From an uncultured Rhodopila sp. (GTDB taxonomy: Bacteria; Pseudomonadota; Alphaproteobacteria; Acetobacterales; Acetobacteraceae): DNA of 64,000 bases. Location of the stretch: NCBI RefSeq assembly GCF_903915725.1, contig NZ_CAIWTY010000022.1, positions 1 through 64,000 of the forward strand, given 5' to 3'. Each line of letters starts with the position of its first letter. Positions within the stretch are counted from its first letter, which is position 1. The translations under genes were made by a program, and so were the position numbers. The notes under the pieces were generated by a model. That model searched no databases. It saw nothing but the letters and a program-made list of their open reading frames with translations, and was not told where the DNA came from. Below are positions 8,334-16,074 of this stretch, in pieces.

Positions 8334-10067
8334 TCAGCGGATTTTCACTTCAACGACTGGACGGCGGTCGCTGTCGAAGACATGGGCAGCACATGCCATG
8401 CAGGGATCGAAGCTGTGTATGGTGCGCAAGACCTCCAGCGGCTGATCCGGCACCTCCAGGCGGTGGCCGTCCATTAGTGCGGCCTCGTAGGGTCCATGCT
8501 GGCCGCGTTCGTCCTTGGGTCCGGCATTCCATGTCGTCGGCACAACGGCCTGATAGTTGGTGATGACGCCATCATCAATGACCACCCAATGCGCCAATGC
8601 ACCGCGCGGCCCTTCGATGGTGCCGATGCCGCGGCTGTGGCGGGGCCAATTCTCCGGCGCCCATTTGGCGTCATTGAACGTGCGCAGGTCACCGCGCCCG
8701 ATGTTCGCCATGAGCCTGGCATGCCAGCCCGCCATGCGGTCGACGAGCAGCTTGCTTTCGATGCCGCGCGCCAGAATCCGACCGAACGTGGAATAGATCG
8801 CCTCGAACGGCAGGTCCAGCCGCGCAAGCGTTTCGGTTGTCAGCGCCTTGGCAGCGGTGTCGCCCGCGGCATGCAACATCACCAGCCGCGCCAACGGTCC
8901 CGTTTCCATCGCGTGGCCGCGCCAACGCGGCGCCTTGACCCAGGAATAGGTCTTGTCCGCATCGAGTTGTGCGAACGGTGGTTTCGGCCCCGTATAGTCC
9001 AGCGATGTCTCGCCCTCGAACGGATGCAGGCCTGTGTCCCGGCTGTATTTGTACCAGGAGTGTGCCACGTATTCCTGGATCTGCGCCGGATCTTGCAGGT
9101 CTACCGCAAGGATTTCCGACAGGTCGCGCCCCAGCACGGCGCCGCGCGGCACACCAAAGCCGTTGCCCGCAGGCGAACCGGCAAAGTCCCCGTAGGTCAG
9201 GAAGTTTCGCACGTTCTCGCCGCGCCCGAACCAATCCTTGTAGCCGCCGCCGATGGCGATCAGGTCCGGCAGGTAGACGCCATCGACAAAGTCGCGCATC
9301 CGCTCGATCAACGCGCGCACGCGGATAAGGCCGGTTGTCGAGACTGCTGTAGCGTCAGCGCCCCCCGGCAGCTTGCCATCAACCGAGATCGCGCAAGGCG
9401 CTCCGCCGACAGCCACATTCGGATGCGGATTTTTTCCGCCGAAAATGGTCAGCAGCTCACCAATTTCACGCTGCCACGCCAGCGCATCGAGGTAATGCGA
9501 CAGCGCGATCAGATCGACCTCCGGGGCCAGTTTGTATCCCGGGTGGTTCCACCACCCGTTCGTAAAGATCCCGAGTTGGCCTGACTCCACCAAGTCCTTA
9601 AGCCGCGCCTGCGCCCGTCCGAAATGATCCATCGACGTTTCGCTATAGCCGATCGTTTCGGCGATCCGCGAAGCAGCCTGCGGATCGGCCGCCAACGCGT
9701 GGATCGGGTTCACCCAGTCCAACGCCTGAAGGTGATAGAAGTGAATGACGTGGTCCTGCAAAAGCTGTGCGCCGGCCATCAGGTCGCGGATCAGTTCGCC
9801 ATTCTCCGGCACCGTGATGCCCAGCGCGTCCTCCACCGCCCGCACCGAGGCGAGGCCGTGCACCAGCGTGCAAACGCCGCAGATGCGCTGGGCGAACGCC
9901 CAGGCATCGCGCGGATCGCGGCCCCGCAAAATGATTTCGATGCCGCGAACCTGCGTGCCGGCGCTGAGCGCCTCGACGATATTTCCCGCAGTGTCGATCG
10001 ACACCTCGATCCGCAAATGACCCTCAATCCGAGTGACTGGGTCGATAACGATACGTCTCGCTGCCAT
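8334..10067 (-). CDS. hynL: [NiFe]-hydrogenase large subunit
   Basis: Predicted 577-residue catalytic large subunit of a membrane-associated [NiFe]-hydrogenase. The proximal nickel-ligand motif RICGVC lies near residue 62 and the distal motif DPCMACAAH near the C-terminus; the 15 residues after that His (VFDSDRRPVVEVKIR) are the peptide expected to be removed by the HupD-type protease encoded in the same operon. The gene is last in hupD-hupH-hynS-isp1-isp2-hynL and starts 3 bases after isp2. Having small and large subunits separated by isp1 and isp2 is the hallmark arrangement of Isp-type (group 1e) hydrogenases of purple sulfur bacteria and relatives. Uptake direction is inferred. Confidence 0.95.
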   Translation of the reverse strand: MAARRIVIDPVTRIEGHLRIEVSIDTAGNIVEALSAGTQVRGIEIILRGRDPRDAWAFAQRICGVCTLVHGLASVRAVEDALGITVPENGELIRDLMAGAQLLQDHVIHFYHLQALDWVNPIHALAADPQAASRIAETIGYSETSMDHFGRAQARLKDLVESGQLGIFTNGWWNHPGYKLAPEVDLIALSHYLDALAWQREIGELLTIFGGKNPHPNVAVGGAPCAISVDGKLPGGADATAVSTTGLIRVRALIERMRDFVDGVYLPDLIAIGGGYKDWFGRGENVRNFLTYGDFAGSPAGNGFGVPRGAVLGRDLSEILAVDLQDPAQIQEYVAHSWYKYSRDTGLHPFEGETSLDYTGPKPPFAQLDADKTYSWVKAPRWRGHAMETGPLARLVMLHAAGDTAAKALTTETLARLDLPFEAIYSTFGRILARGIESKLLVDRMAGWHARLMANIGRGDLRTFNDAKWAPENWPRHSRGIGTIEGPRGALAHWVVIDDGVITNYQAVVPTTWNAGPKDERGQHGPYEAALMDGHRLEVPDQPLEVLRTIHSFDPCMACAAHVFDSDRRPVVEVKIR

Positions 10068-10070
10068 GCT

Positions 10071-11324
10071 CTATGGCCTGAGGCTGTCGGCGACAAGTTC
10101 GAGCAGGCTGCCAACCGTCTTGTTCCACTGCGCGGCTTTACCGCCGTGGTCCAGCGTCTGACGGCATCCGGAGCAACTGGTGTAGACCGTGTCCATCCCG
10201 GTCGCCTCGACCTGCCGCTGCTTGATCTCGAACGCCTTCTGCCGCAACGGCGCCGCGCGATTGATCAGCGCCACGCCGCCACCGCCACCGCAGCACCAGT
10301 TCGCATCACCGGCATCTTCAAGTTCATGCAGGTCCACCCCAAGCGCCTCCAGGATGGTTCGCGGTGCCGCCGTCGCGCCACCACGTCGAGAGACCTGGCA
10401 GGCGTCATGGTAGGTTGCGCGTTGCTTGACCGTTTTGACCCGGATGCGGCCATCCGCCAACCCTTCGGCCAGAAATTCGGTGATCTGCATGACCCGGAAC
10501 GGCAACTTCCTGCCGAACGCGTTTGCTGCCTCCCACCGCATTTCGGTGAAGGCGTGTCCGCACTCCGGCATCAGCAATGTCTTCGCCCCGCAGGTCGTCG
10601 CCGCCTGGACGACCCCCAGCGTCGTTGCGCGCTGGCCGTCGCGGTCTCCCGCGGTCAATGAAACGTTGTCGGCATCAAACCCATCCGTCCGGAACGTCCA
10701 TGACTCGCCCACGTGGTTCAGGATCTTCGCGATCGCCGCCATCGAACCGGGATAAGTCTTGAGGTCGATGGAGGAGACCGTTGGCACAATGTCCGCGGTT
10801 GCTTCGTCCACGTGCATGGCCACGCCGTACTGGTCCCCGATGGCGTGCAGCATCTCCCGGAACTTCGTTACGCTCAACCGGAAGGGACTGCCCGTCGCGT
10901 GCTCCTTCTCGGCCAACAACCCGAGATAGTCGGCCGGCGCCAGCCCGGCCGTATACATCCCGTGACGCGCCTTCTCCACCAGATCGGCGATATCGATTCC
11001 CATCGGGCAAATCAGCGAACAACGGCCGCACATGTTGCAGGAATCGTAGATCAGATCTTGCCAGCTCGTCAGTTCGTCCACCGTAACCTTCCGCGCAAGC
11101 CCGAAAAGGCGATAGATCAGTGCGAACGGACCGACCTCCCGCTCATACGCTTGACGGAACGGAGCTATCTTATGGATTGGCGTGTACCGAGGATCCCCGG
11201 TCTGCACATAGAACTGGCAGGCTTCAGCGCAACGTCCGCAATGCACGCAGGATTCCATCGACAGGGCGGCGGTTGGACCGAAGTCGGATACAAACCCGCG
11301 CATCGCTTTCTCGGCCGTGTTCAT
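10071..11324 (-). CDS. isp2: Isp2-type iron-sulfur protein (HdrD/DsrK-like)
   Basis: Predicted 417-residue cytoplasmic-side electron-transfer protein. Two 4Fe-4S motifs are visible near the N-terminus (CVHCGRCAEAC and CNMCGRCSLIC) and two CCG-type cysteine regions in the C-terminal half (CGAKTLLMPECGHAF with YHDACQVSRRGG; NWCCGGGGGV with YTSCSGCRQTLDHGG), as in heterodisulfide reductase subunit D and DsrK. Start placed at 11324, which overlaps the isp1 stop by ATGA and gives a sensible N-terminus (MNTAEKAMRG). Together with Isp1 it would link the hydrogenase to a quinone or thiol/disulfide pool. Confidence 0.9.
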   Translation of the reverse strand: MNTAEKAMRGFVSDFGPTAALSMESCVHCGRCAEACQFYVQTGDPRYTPIHKIAPFRQAYEREVGPFALIYRLFGLARKVTVDELTSWQDLIYDSCNMCGRCSLICPMGIDIADLVEKARHGMYTAGLAPADYLGLLAEKEHATGSPFRLSVTKFREMLHAIGDQYGVAMHVDEATADIVPTVSSIDLKTYPGSMAAIAKILNHVGESWTFRTDGFDADNVSLTAGDRDGQRATTLGVVQAATTCGAKTLLMPECGHAFTEMRWEAANAFGRKLPFRVMQITEFLAEGLADGRIRVKTVKQRATYHDACQVSRRGGATAAPRTILEALGVDLHELEDAGDANWCCGGGGGVALINRAAPLRQKAFEIKQRQVEATGMDTVYTSCSGCRQTLDHGGKAAQWNKTVGSLLELVADSLRP

Positions 11325-11980
11325 GTCGCTGCCCCCTTGCGCGCGAAGTTCATTCCCATCGCCGCCCGGCTGTAAAATGCCAGCTTGACATGCAGCAGCT
11401 TGCCGAACGGGAGCCAGACCATCATCAGCTCCACGCTGAGGATGTGCAGCGTCAGCAACGTCCTGTAGCTGGCGATCGTTTCGCCTGACAGCAGGATGCC
11501 GGTCAGCACCGGCAGGAACACCAGAAGCCAGCTCAGGTAGTCGTCGGTCGTCGACAGCAGGCGCAGCACAGGGTGATAAATGCGACGGAACAGCAGGGCG
11601 ATCATGCTCGCCAAGGTTAAGCCACTGACGATGACGACCAAACCTTTCGGCAAGCTCGGCCATGTCAGCCAGAAGAATTGGTGGATCACCTGGATATGCG
11701 GCGCGCCGCCGAGGACGATCACTGCCAGCCCGAGATGAAAGGTGGAACTAAGACCAACACTGACCGCGATGCGGGGCCAGAACGTCCGGCGCGGAACAAA
11801 CCGGGTGAAAACTGTCGCCAATCCGCCGCGCACCCGCCCGGCAAAGCCGATCCGCGGCGCAGCCAGATGTAAACGCTGACGTAACAGCAGAATGCCGGCG
11901 ATGCGCCACGCCGTGCCCCCGACCATAACGAGCCAGGCACCCTGCAACCCCGGACCGCGTGCGAAGTCCAGCAATGTCAT
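11321..11980 (-). CDS. isp1: Isp1-type cytochrome b membrane subunit
   Basis: Predicted 219-residue integral membrane protein resembling the NarI/DsrM-like b-type cytochrome subunit of Isp hydrogenases. About five hydrophobic segments are visible, with His residues positioned for haem b (FHLGLAVIVLGGAPH, LHILSVELMMVWLPFGKLLH). Start at 11980 is preceded by GGAGGAAA and overlaps the hynS stop by ATGA; it also overlaps isp2 by ATGA at the other end. It should carry electrons from the periplasmic hydrogenase dimer across or into the membrane. Confidence 0.88.
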   Translation of the reverse strand: MTLLDFARGPGLQGAWLVMVGGTAWRIAGILLLRQRLHLAAPRIGFAGRVRGGLATVFTRFVPRRTFWPRIAVSVGLSSTFHLGLAVIVLGGAPHIQVIHQFFWLTWPSLPKGLVVIVSGLTLASMIALLFRRIYHPVLRLLSTTDDYLSWLLVFLPVLTGILLSGETIASYRTLLTLHILSVELMMVWLPFGKLLHVKLAFYSRAAMGMNFARKGAAT

Positions 11981-13017
11981 GTGCTTTTCCTCCGACCGCT
12001 CAGCGCTGCGGCGAGACCGCCAGCCACGCCGACGCCAAGGGCGATGCCGGTGTTGCGCCATCCGGCACTGCTGCCTCCGGCCAGCGAGGTGTAGAAGCTG
12101 CCTGCGTCCCAGAAATCGGGTTCCGAACAGCCGATGCAGCCGTGGCCCGATTCAATCGGAAAGCTGGTGCCGCCGTTCCATTTCAGGCTCGCACAGGCGT
12201 TGTGGGTGACTGGTCCCTTGCAGCCGAGTTCGAACAGGCACCAGCCTTGCCGGGCGCCCTCGTCGTCGAAGCTTTTCGCGAATTTGCCCTGGTCGTAGAA
12301 CGGCCGGCGGTAGCATTGGTCGTGGATCGTCGTGCCGAAATAGGCCAGTGGCCGCTTGCGATCATCAAGTTCCGGCAAATGTCCGAAACTGATGAAGTGG
12401 ACCAGCACGCCGCTGAGCACCTCCGGCACCGGCGGACATCCCGGTATGTTAACGATCGGCTTGCCGGAGATCAGGTCCTCCACGCCTGCCGCACCGGTCG
12501 GATTGGGGTAGGCTTTGGGGATTCCGCCGTAGGCCGCGCATGTGCCGATCGCCAGAACCGCCTTCGCGTCTGCGGCGATTTCGCTCAGCATGCCGAGGTT
12601 GCTGCGGCCGCCGGTCATCGAATAAACGCCGCCGTCTTTGACCGGGATCGATCCGTCAATCGCGAGCAGGTATTCGCCTTTGTTCGCCGCCACCGCCTCT
12701 CGCAGGGTTCGTTCCGCGTCGGCGCCAGCCGCTGCCATCAGCGATTCCTGATAATCCAGAGAAACGAAATCGAAAATCAGCGCCTCGATGGAGGGCGAGG
12801 ATGAGCGCAGCAGCGTTTCCAGACACCCGGTGCACTCCTGGAACGACAGCCAGATCACCGATCGTCGCTTCGCCTTTGCCAGGTTCGCCGCCATCACGGG
12901 GGCGAGGGCAGGGGGCAAGGCGAGACTCGACGTCATGGCGATGGCGAATTTCAGCAAGCTGCGCCGCCCAAAGCCGCGGCGGCCCAGTACCTCGCCGAGG
13001 GTTTCGGCAGACTCCAT
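11977..13017 (-). CDS. hynS: [NiFe]-hydrogenase small subunit (Tat-exported)
   Basis: Predicted 346-residue small subunit. The N-terminus has a twin-arginine signal (GRRSLLKFAIAMTSSLALPP), so the folded heterodimer should be exported by Tat. The proximal cluster motif ECTGCLE, the GTCAAYGG and NIPGCPP segments, and C-terminal Cys/His ligands (HDQCYRRPFYDQGKF, GWCLFELGCKGP, GHGCIGCSEPDFWD) supply three iron-sulfur clusters. A C-terminal hydrophobic helix (NTGIALGVGVAGGLAAAL) anchors it to the membrane beside Isp1. It overlaps hupH and isp1 by four bases each. Confidence 0.95.
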   Translation of the reverse strand: MESAETLGEVLGRRGFGRRSLLKFAIAMTSSLALPPALAPVMAANLAKAKRRSVIWLSFQECTGCLETLLRSSSPSIEALIFDFVSLDYQESLMAAAGADAERTLREAVAANKGEYLLAIDGSIPVKDGGVYSMTGGRSNLGMLSEIAADAKAVLAIGTCAAYGGIPKAYPNPTGAAGVEDLISGKPIVNIPGCPPVPEVLSGVLVHFISFGHLPELDDRKRPLAYFGTTIHDQCYRRPFYDQGKFAKSFDDEGARQGWCLFELGCKGPVTHNACASLKWNGGTSFPIESGHGCIGCSEPDFWDAGSFYTSLAGGSSAGWRNTGIALGVGVAGGLAAALSGRRKST

Positions 13018-13415
13018 CAGGACGTTCTGCCTGCGGTCTTAGCCAGCAGCGCGGGCATGCGATCGAGGCCGCGCTTCATATCTGCCAGGTCGGCGCGCAG
13101 GATTGCAGGCGTGACCGCCACTTCGATAAGCAGGGCGATGACCCGCCCCGCCCCGTCGGCATGCTTGGTCCACCAGACGCCGGGAAGGCTCGTTTCGCGG
13201 ATTTCACTGCGGCCCGCGGCATCCAGCACGACGCTGATCTCTCCCTGGCCCAGGCACCGGTCCAATGTTTCGATACAGGATGGAGATAGCGGCAAGCCGC
13301 GTAGATCGATACTGCCGCCCTCGTCACGGTCAATCAGACCGCGCAGCAGCCCGGCGACCTCCATGAGCAGCGCCTCGACAAGTTTGTCGTCGGTCAGAAA
13401 GCTGAAATCGGTCAT
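13017..13415 (-). CDS. hupH: HupH/HyaF-type hydrogenase expression protein
   Basis: Predicted 132-residue protein matching the C-terminal domain of HupH/HyaF accessory proteins, recognisable by the LGQGEISVVLDAAGRSEIRE and GVWWTKHADGAGRVIALLIEVA segments. HupH is thought to help small-subunit maturation or protect hydrogenase under oxygen. It is shorter than typical HupH (about 270-280 residues), so it seems to represent only the C-terminal half. It overlaps hupD and hynS by ATGA at both ends. Confidence 0.78.
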   Translation of the reverse strand: MTDFSFLTDDKLVEALLMEVAGLLRGLIDRDEGGSIDLRGLPLSPSCIETLDRCLGQGEISVVLDAAGRSEIRETSLPGVWWTKHADGAGRVIALLIEVAVTPAILRADLADMKRGLDRMPALLAKTAGRTS

Positions 13416-13885
13416 TGCCAGTCCAGCACCGTCTGGACCACCGTGCGACAGGCCGCCGGAAACGCCCGCGCCACGGGTTCACTGAGGCGCTCGCTCCAGC
13501 CGACGCGGTCGGGTTGAATGCCCAGAAGCGCAAGATGCGTCGGGCTCCAGCCCATCAGCCGTGCCAGGGTCAGTAGATCCACCAACCCCGCCTCGTGCGC
13601 GCTCATGCGGCCGCCGCGCGAGACGTGGTCGGCAAGTGCGTCTCCGTCGAGCAGGCACAAAGTCCCGGCTGGCGCGCGAAGCTGTGCGGCATCAACGAGG
13701 ATGACGGACTCAGACCGGGTGAGAGCATCCATGAGCCGAAATCCCAATGTCCCGCCGTCAAGGGTTCGTAGGCATGGCGGCGTGTCCGGATCGCCGGCGA
13801 GGTAACGAACGACATGTACGCCAACACCGTCATCGGCGAGCAGCGTGTTGCCTAGACCGAGCACCAGAACATCGCGGTTGCCCAT
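13412..13885 (-). CDS. hupD: Hydrogenase maturation protease
   Basis: Predicted 157-residue HupD/HyaD-family endopeptidase that removes the C-terminal peptide of the large subunit after nickel insertion. The N-terminal VLVLGLGNTLLADDGVGVHVV motif contains the nickel-sensing acidic residue; a second conserved Asp lies in SVILVDAAQL and the His in RGGRMSAHEAGL. Start at 13885 is chosen for its AAGGAAGGA site and because homologues begin just before the VLGLGN motif. It is the first gene of the operon; a 19-bp element lies about 56-74 bases upstream. Confidence 0.92.
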   Translation of the reverse strand: MGNRDVLVLGLGNTLLADDGVGVHVVRYLAGDPDTPPCLRTLDGGTLGFRLMDALTRSESVILVDAAQLRAPAGTLCLLDGDALADHVSRGGRMSAHEAGLVDLLTLARLMGWSPTHLALLGIQPDRVGWSERLSEPVARAFPAACRTVVQTVLDWQ

Positions 13886-13940
13886 TCGGTCCTTCCTTTC
13901 ACGGTAAACGAGCACCGTAGCGGAGGACCGGGTCGCGGAA

Positions 13941-13959
13941 AGGTTCGGAAAATACCTAT
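13941..13959 (-). promoter_or_regulatory. 19-bp regulatory element (copy 2), hydrogenase operon
   Basis: Minus-strand ATAGGTATTTTCCGAACCT, a nearly ideal copy with AGGT and ACCT arms nine bases apart. It points toward hupD at 13885; a -10-like TACGGT lies about 30 bases downstream of the core. It sits back to back with copy 3. Confidence 0.8.
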
Positions 13960-13976
13960 AAACCCCTGGCTCCCGG

Positions 13977-13995
13977 GCGCGTAGTTTCCGAACCT
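13977..13995 (+). promoter_or_regulatory. 19-bp regulatory element (copy 3), PRC-barrel gene
   Basis: GCGCGTAGTTTCCGAACCT on the plus strand, aimed at the PRC-barrel gene at 14087. TTAAAT at 14018-14023 is a plausible -10 about 31 bases downstream of the TTTCC core. With copy 2 it forms a divergent promoter pair. Confidence 0.8.
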
Positions 13996-14086
13996 GTCCC
14001 CGAAGCGGCGTGGCCGTTAAATTTGTTTCCGCCACGCACTTGCCCGGCTGAGCGAGCAAAGCCGGTGACCCATGAGGGAGCACACC

Positions 14087-14863
14087 ATGTTAAGACGCGC
14101 ATCGGCCTTTAACGGATATAGTATTGAGGCGGTTGACGGGAAGGTTGGGACCGTCGCAGATCTTTTGTTTGACGACACGACCTGGCAACTGCGCTGGCTG
14201 GTAGTTGACACCGGCGGGTGGTTGACCGGACGCAAGATCCTGATTCATCCATCATCGCTGGGACAACCGGACCTTGAAGGCCGGGCGTTCCCGGTCGAAC
14301 TGACACGGGAAAAGGTCGAAGCCAGCCCGGACATTGCGGAGGACGAACCGGTTTCGCTTCAGATGGACCATGATATGTACCGCTACTATTGGCCGACCGA
14401 CGGCTCTTTTGGCGGTGCCGGAATCGTTGCGCCGCTGATCCTGCCGTTGGCGCCCGGGGTGTCCAACGCCAAAGCCGATCGGCATTTGCGCAGCGTGGGA
14501 GAGGTTTCGGGCTATGCGATACATGCGGTTGACGGACATATCGGCCATCTCGAGACCTTTCTGGTCGATGATGAAGCCTGGGCCATCCGCTACCTTGTTG
14601 TCGATACGGTCAATTGGTGGATGGGCAAGCACGTTCTCGTTGCGCCGACCGCAGTCAAGGAAATTGACTGGCTACAGCGTTTCGTTCGGGTCGATCTGAC
14701 CTGTTACAAGATCAAGGGCAGCCCCGCATGGGAAAACACTGGCACCATCGACAAGGCCTATGAGAGCTTACTGCGAATATATTATGGGTGGATGGATTCC
14801 GGGCGCACCACAGAAGCGGCGCATGCGCCGCCGGTTGCGGCGCCCGCCAAAGCGCCGGTCTGA
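14087..14863 (+). CDS. Tandem PRC-barrel domain protein
   Basis: Predicted 258-residue cytoplasmic protein with two PRC-barrel-like domains, about residues 1-85 (FNGYSIEAVDGKVGTVADLLFDD, WLVVDTGGWLTGRKILIHP) and 135-215 (GYAIHAVDGHIGHLETFLVDD, YLVVDTVNWWMGKHVLVAP), joined by a linker. Each ends with a hydrophobic beta pair as in photosynthetic reaction-centre H subunits and other stress-linked PRC proteins. The second ATG (14087) is preferred over 14072 because GAGGGAG lies 6 bases before it. No enzymatic role is known. It is divergent from the hydrogenase operon and shares a double 19-bp element with it. Confidence 0.8.
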   Translation: MLRRASAFNGYSIEAVDGKVGTVADLLFDDTTWQLRWLVVDTGGWLTGRKILIHPSSLGQPDLEGRAFPVELTREKVEASPDIAEDEPVSLQMDHDMYRYYWPTDGSFGGAGIVAPLILPLAPGVSNAKADRHLRSVGEVSGYAIHAVDGHIGHLETFLVDDEAWAIRYLVVDTVNWWMGKHVLVAPTAVKEIDWLQRFVRVDLTCYKIKGSPAWENTGTIDKAYESLLRIYYGWMDSGRTTEAAHAPPVAAPAKAPV

Positions 14864-14872
14864 CGCGGCGTG

Positions 14873-14898
14873 AGGCCGGGGACAAAGTTCCCGGCCTT
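14873..14898. terminator. Bidirectional hairpin terminator
   Basis: Inverted repeat AGGCCGGGgAC / GTtCCCGGCCT with a three-base loop between the convergent PRC-barrel gene (+) and acetate kinase gene (-). Confidence 0.7.
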
Positions 14899-14901
14899 GC
14901 C

Positions 14902-16074
14902 TCACCTCCCGGCGCTTTGCGCAACGGTCCGGGTGTGGTGCGCGATCATAGCTTCCTCGTCCGTTGCGATAACGCGCACATCGATGCGGCTGTCCACTGC
15001 GCTGATGCGGTCCGCGCCGGCCGTGTTGGCGGCTTCGTCGAGACGCAGCCCAAGCCAGCCGAGGCGGCCGCACACCGCCGATCGGATGGCCGGTGCGTGC
15101 TCGCCGATGCCGGCGGTGAAAATCAGCCCATCCAATCCGCCCAATGCGCTCACCAGCGCGCCCGTCTCGGTAGCGATCCGGTATGAAAATATATCGATTG
15201 CCTCCCTCGCATGCGGATCGTCGCTTGCCAGCAGCACGCGCACATCGCCGCTGAGTCCGGAGACGCCAAGCAGGCCGGAGCGTTGATACAACATGTCCTC
15301 GATATCGCTGAAGCTGTGTCCCTGTCGCCCAAGATAAAGGATCACCCCGGGGTCGAGCAGCCCGCACCGCGTCGCCATGACCAAACCGTCAAGCGCGCTG
15401 AAGCCCGTCGTTGTCTCGATGCTGATACCATCTTTTAACGCGCACAGGCTGGCCCCGGATCCCAAATGGGCGGCGATAACGCGGCCCGCTGCCAGCACCG
15501 GCGCCTGCTGAGCCAACCGTCCAGCGATAAACTCATAGGACAGACCGTGAAAGCCGTAGCGGCGCACGCCCGAATCGGAAATCGCGCGCGGCAATGCAAA
15601 CCGTGCCGCGAGCGGCGGGATAGTATCGTGGAACGCCGTATCGAAACATGCGACCTGCTTCAGGCCCGGACGGGCGTCGGCAACCGCCCGCATGGGTGCG
15701 AGGTTGTCGGGCATGTGCAACGGATCGAGCGGTGTCAGCGCCTCAAGCGCCGTCAAGAGCGCCGGAGTGATCAATTCCGGCGCGATATGGTCTGCTCCGC
15801 CATGCACAACGCGATGCCCCACCGCTACCAGCCCATCGCGGCCCAAATGCGAGTCGGCAAAGTCGAGCAGCGTATGAAGTGCGGCATCGAAACCGTCCGG
15901 CAGCCGTCTGTCGGCCAGCACGGCCCCGGCGGTTTCGCGCGCCACAAAATGCGGCGTCGAGTCCAGATCCTCAATCTCGCCCCGGACCGTCGCCTTCATG
16001 GCAGGCCCGGCGTTGAACAGGGCGAACTTTATGCTGGACGAACCAGCATTCAACGACAGGATTGATCCCGTCAT
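14902..16074 (-). CDS. ackA: Acetate kinase (copy 1)
   Basis: Predicted 390-residue acetate/propionate (possibly butyrate) kinase of the ASKHA fold, making ATP from acyl phosphate. Signatures: N-terminal LSLNAGSSSIKFALF, VGHRVVHGG, the FDTAFH catalytic segment, YGFHGLSYEFIA, AHLGSGASLCA, DGLVMATRCGLLDPG and FTAGIGEHAPAIR. The start at 16074 overlaps the stop of the upstream phosphate acyltransferase by ATGA. It is the last gene of the stress protein-phaC-acyltransferase-ackA operon. A second acetate kinase lies at 46675-47880. Confidence 0.95.
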   Translation of the reverse strand: MTGSILSLNAGSSSIKFALFNAGPAMKATVRGEIEDLDSTPHFVARETAGAVLADRRLPDGFDAALHTLLDFADSHLGRDGLVAVGHRVVHGGADHIAPELITPALLTALEALTPLDPLHMPDNLAPMRAVADARPGLKQVACFDTAFHDTIPPLAARFALPRAISDSGVRRYGFHGLSYEFIAGRLAQQAPVLAAGRVIAAHLGSGASLCALKDGISIETTTGFSALDGLVMATRCGLLDPGVILYLGRQGHSFSDIEDMLYQRSGLLGVSGLSGDVRVLLASDDPHAREAIDIFSYRIATETGALVSALGGLDGLIFTAGIGEHAPAIRSAVCGRLGWLGLRLDEAANTAGADRISAVDSRIDVRVIATDEEAMIAHHTRTVAQSAGR

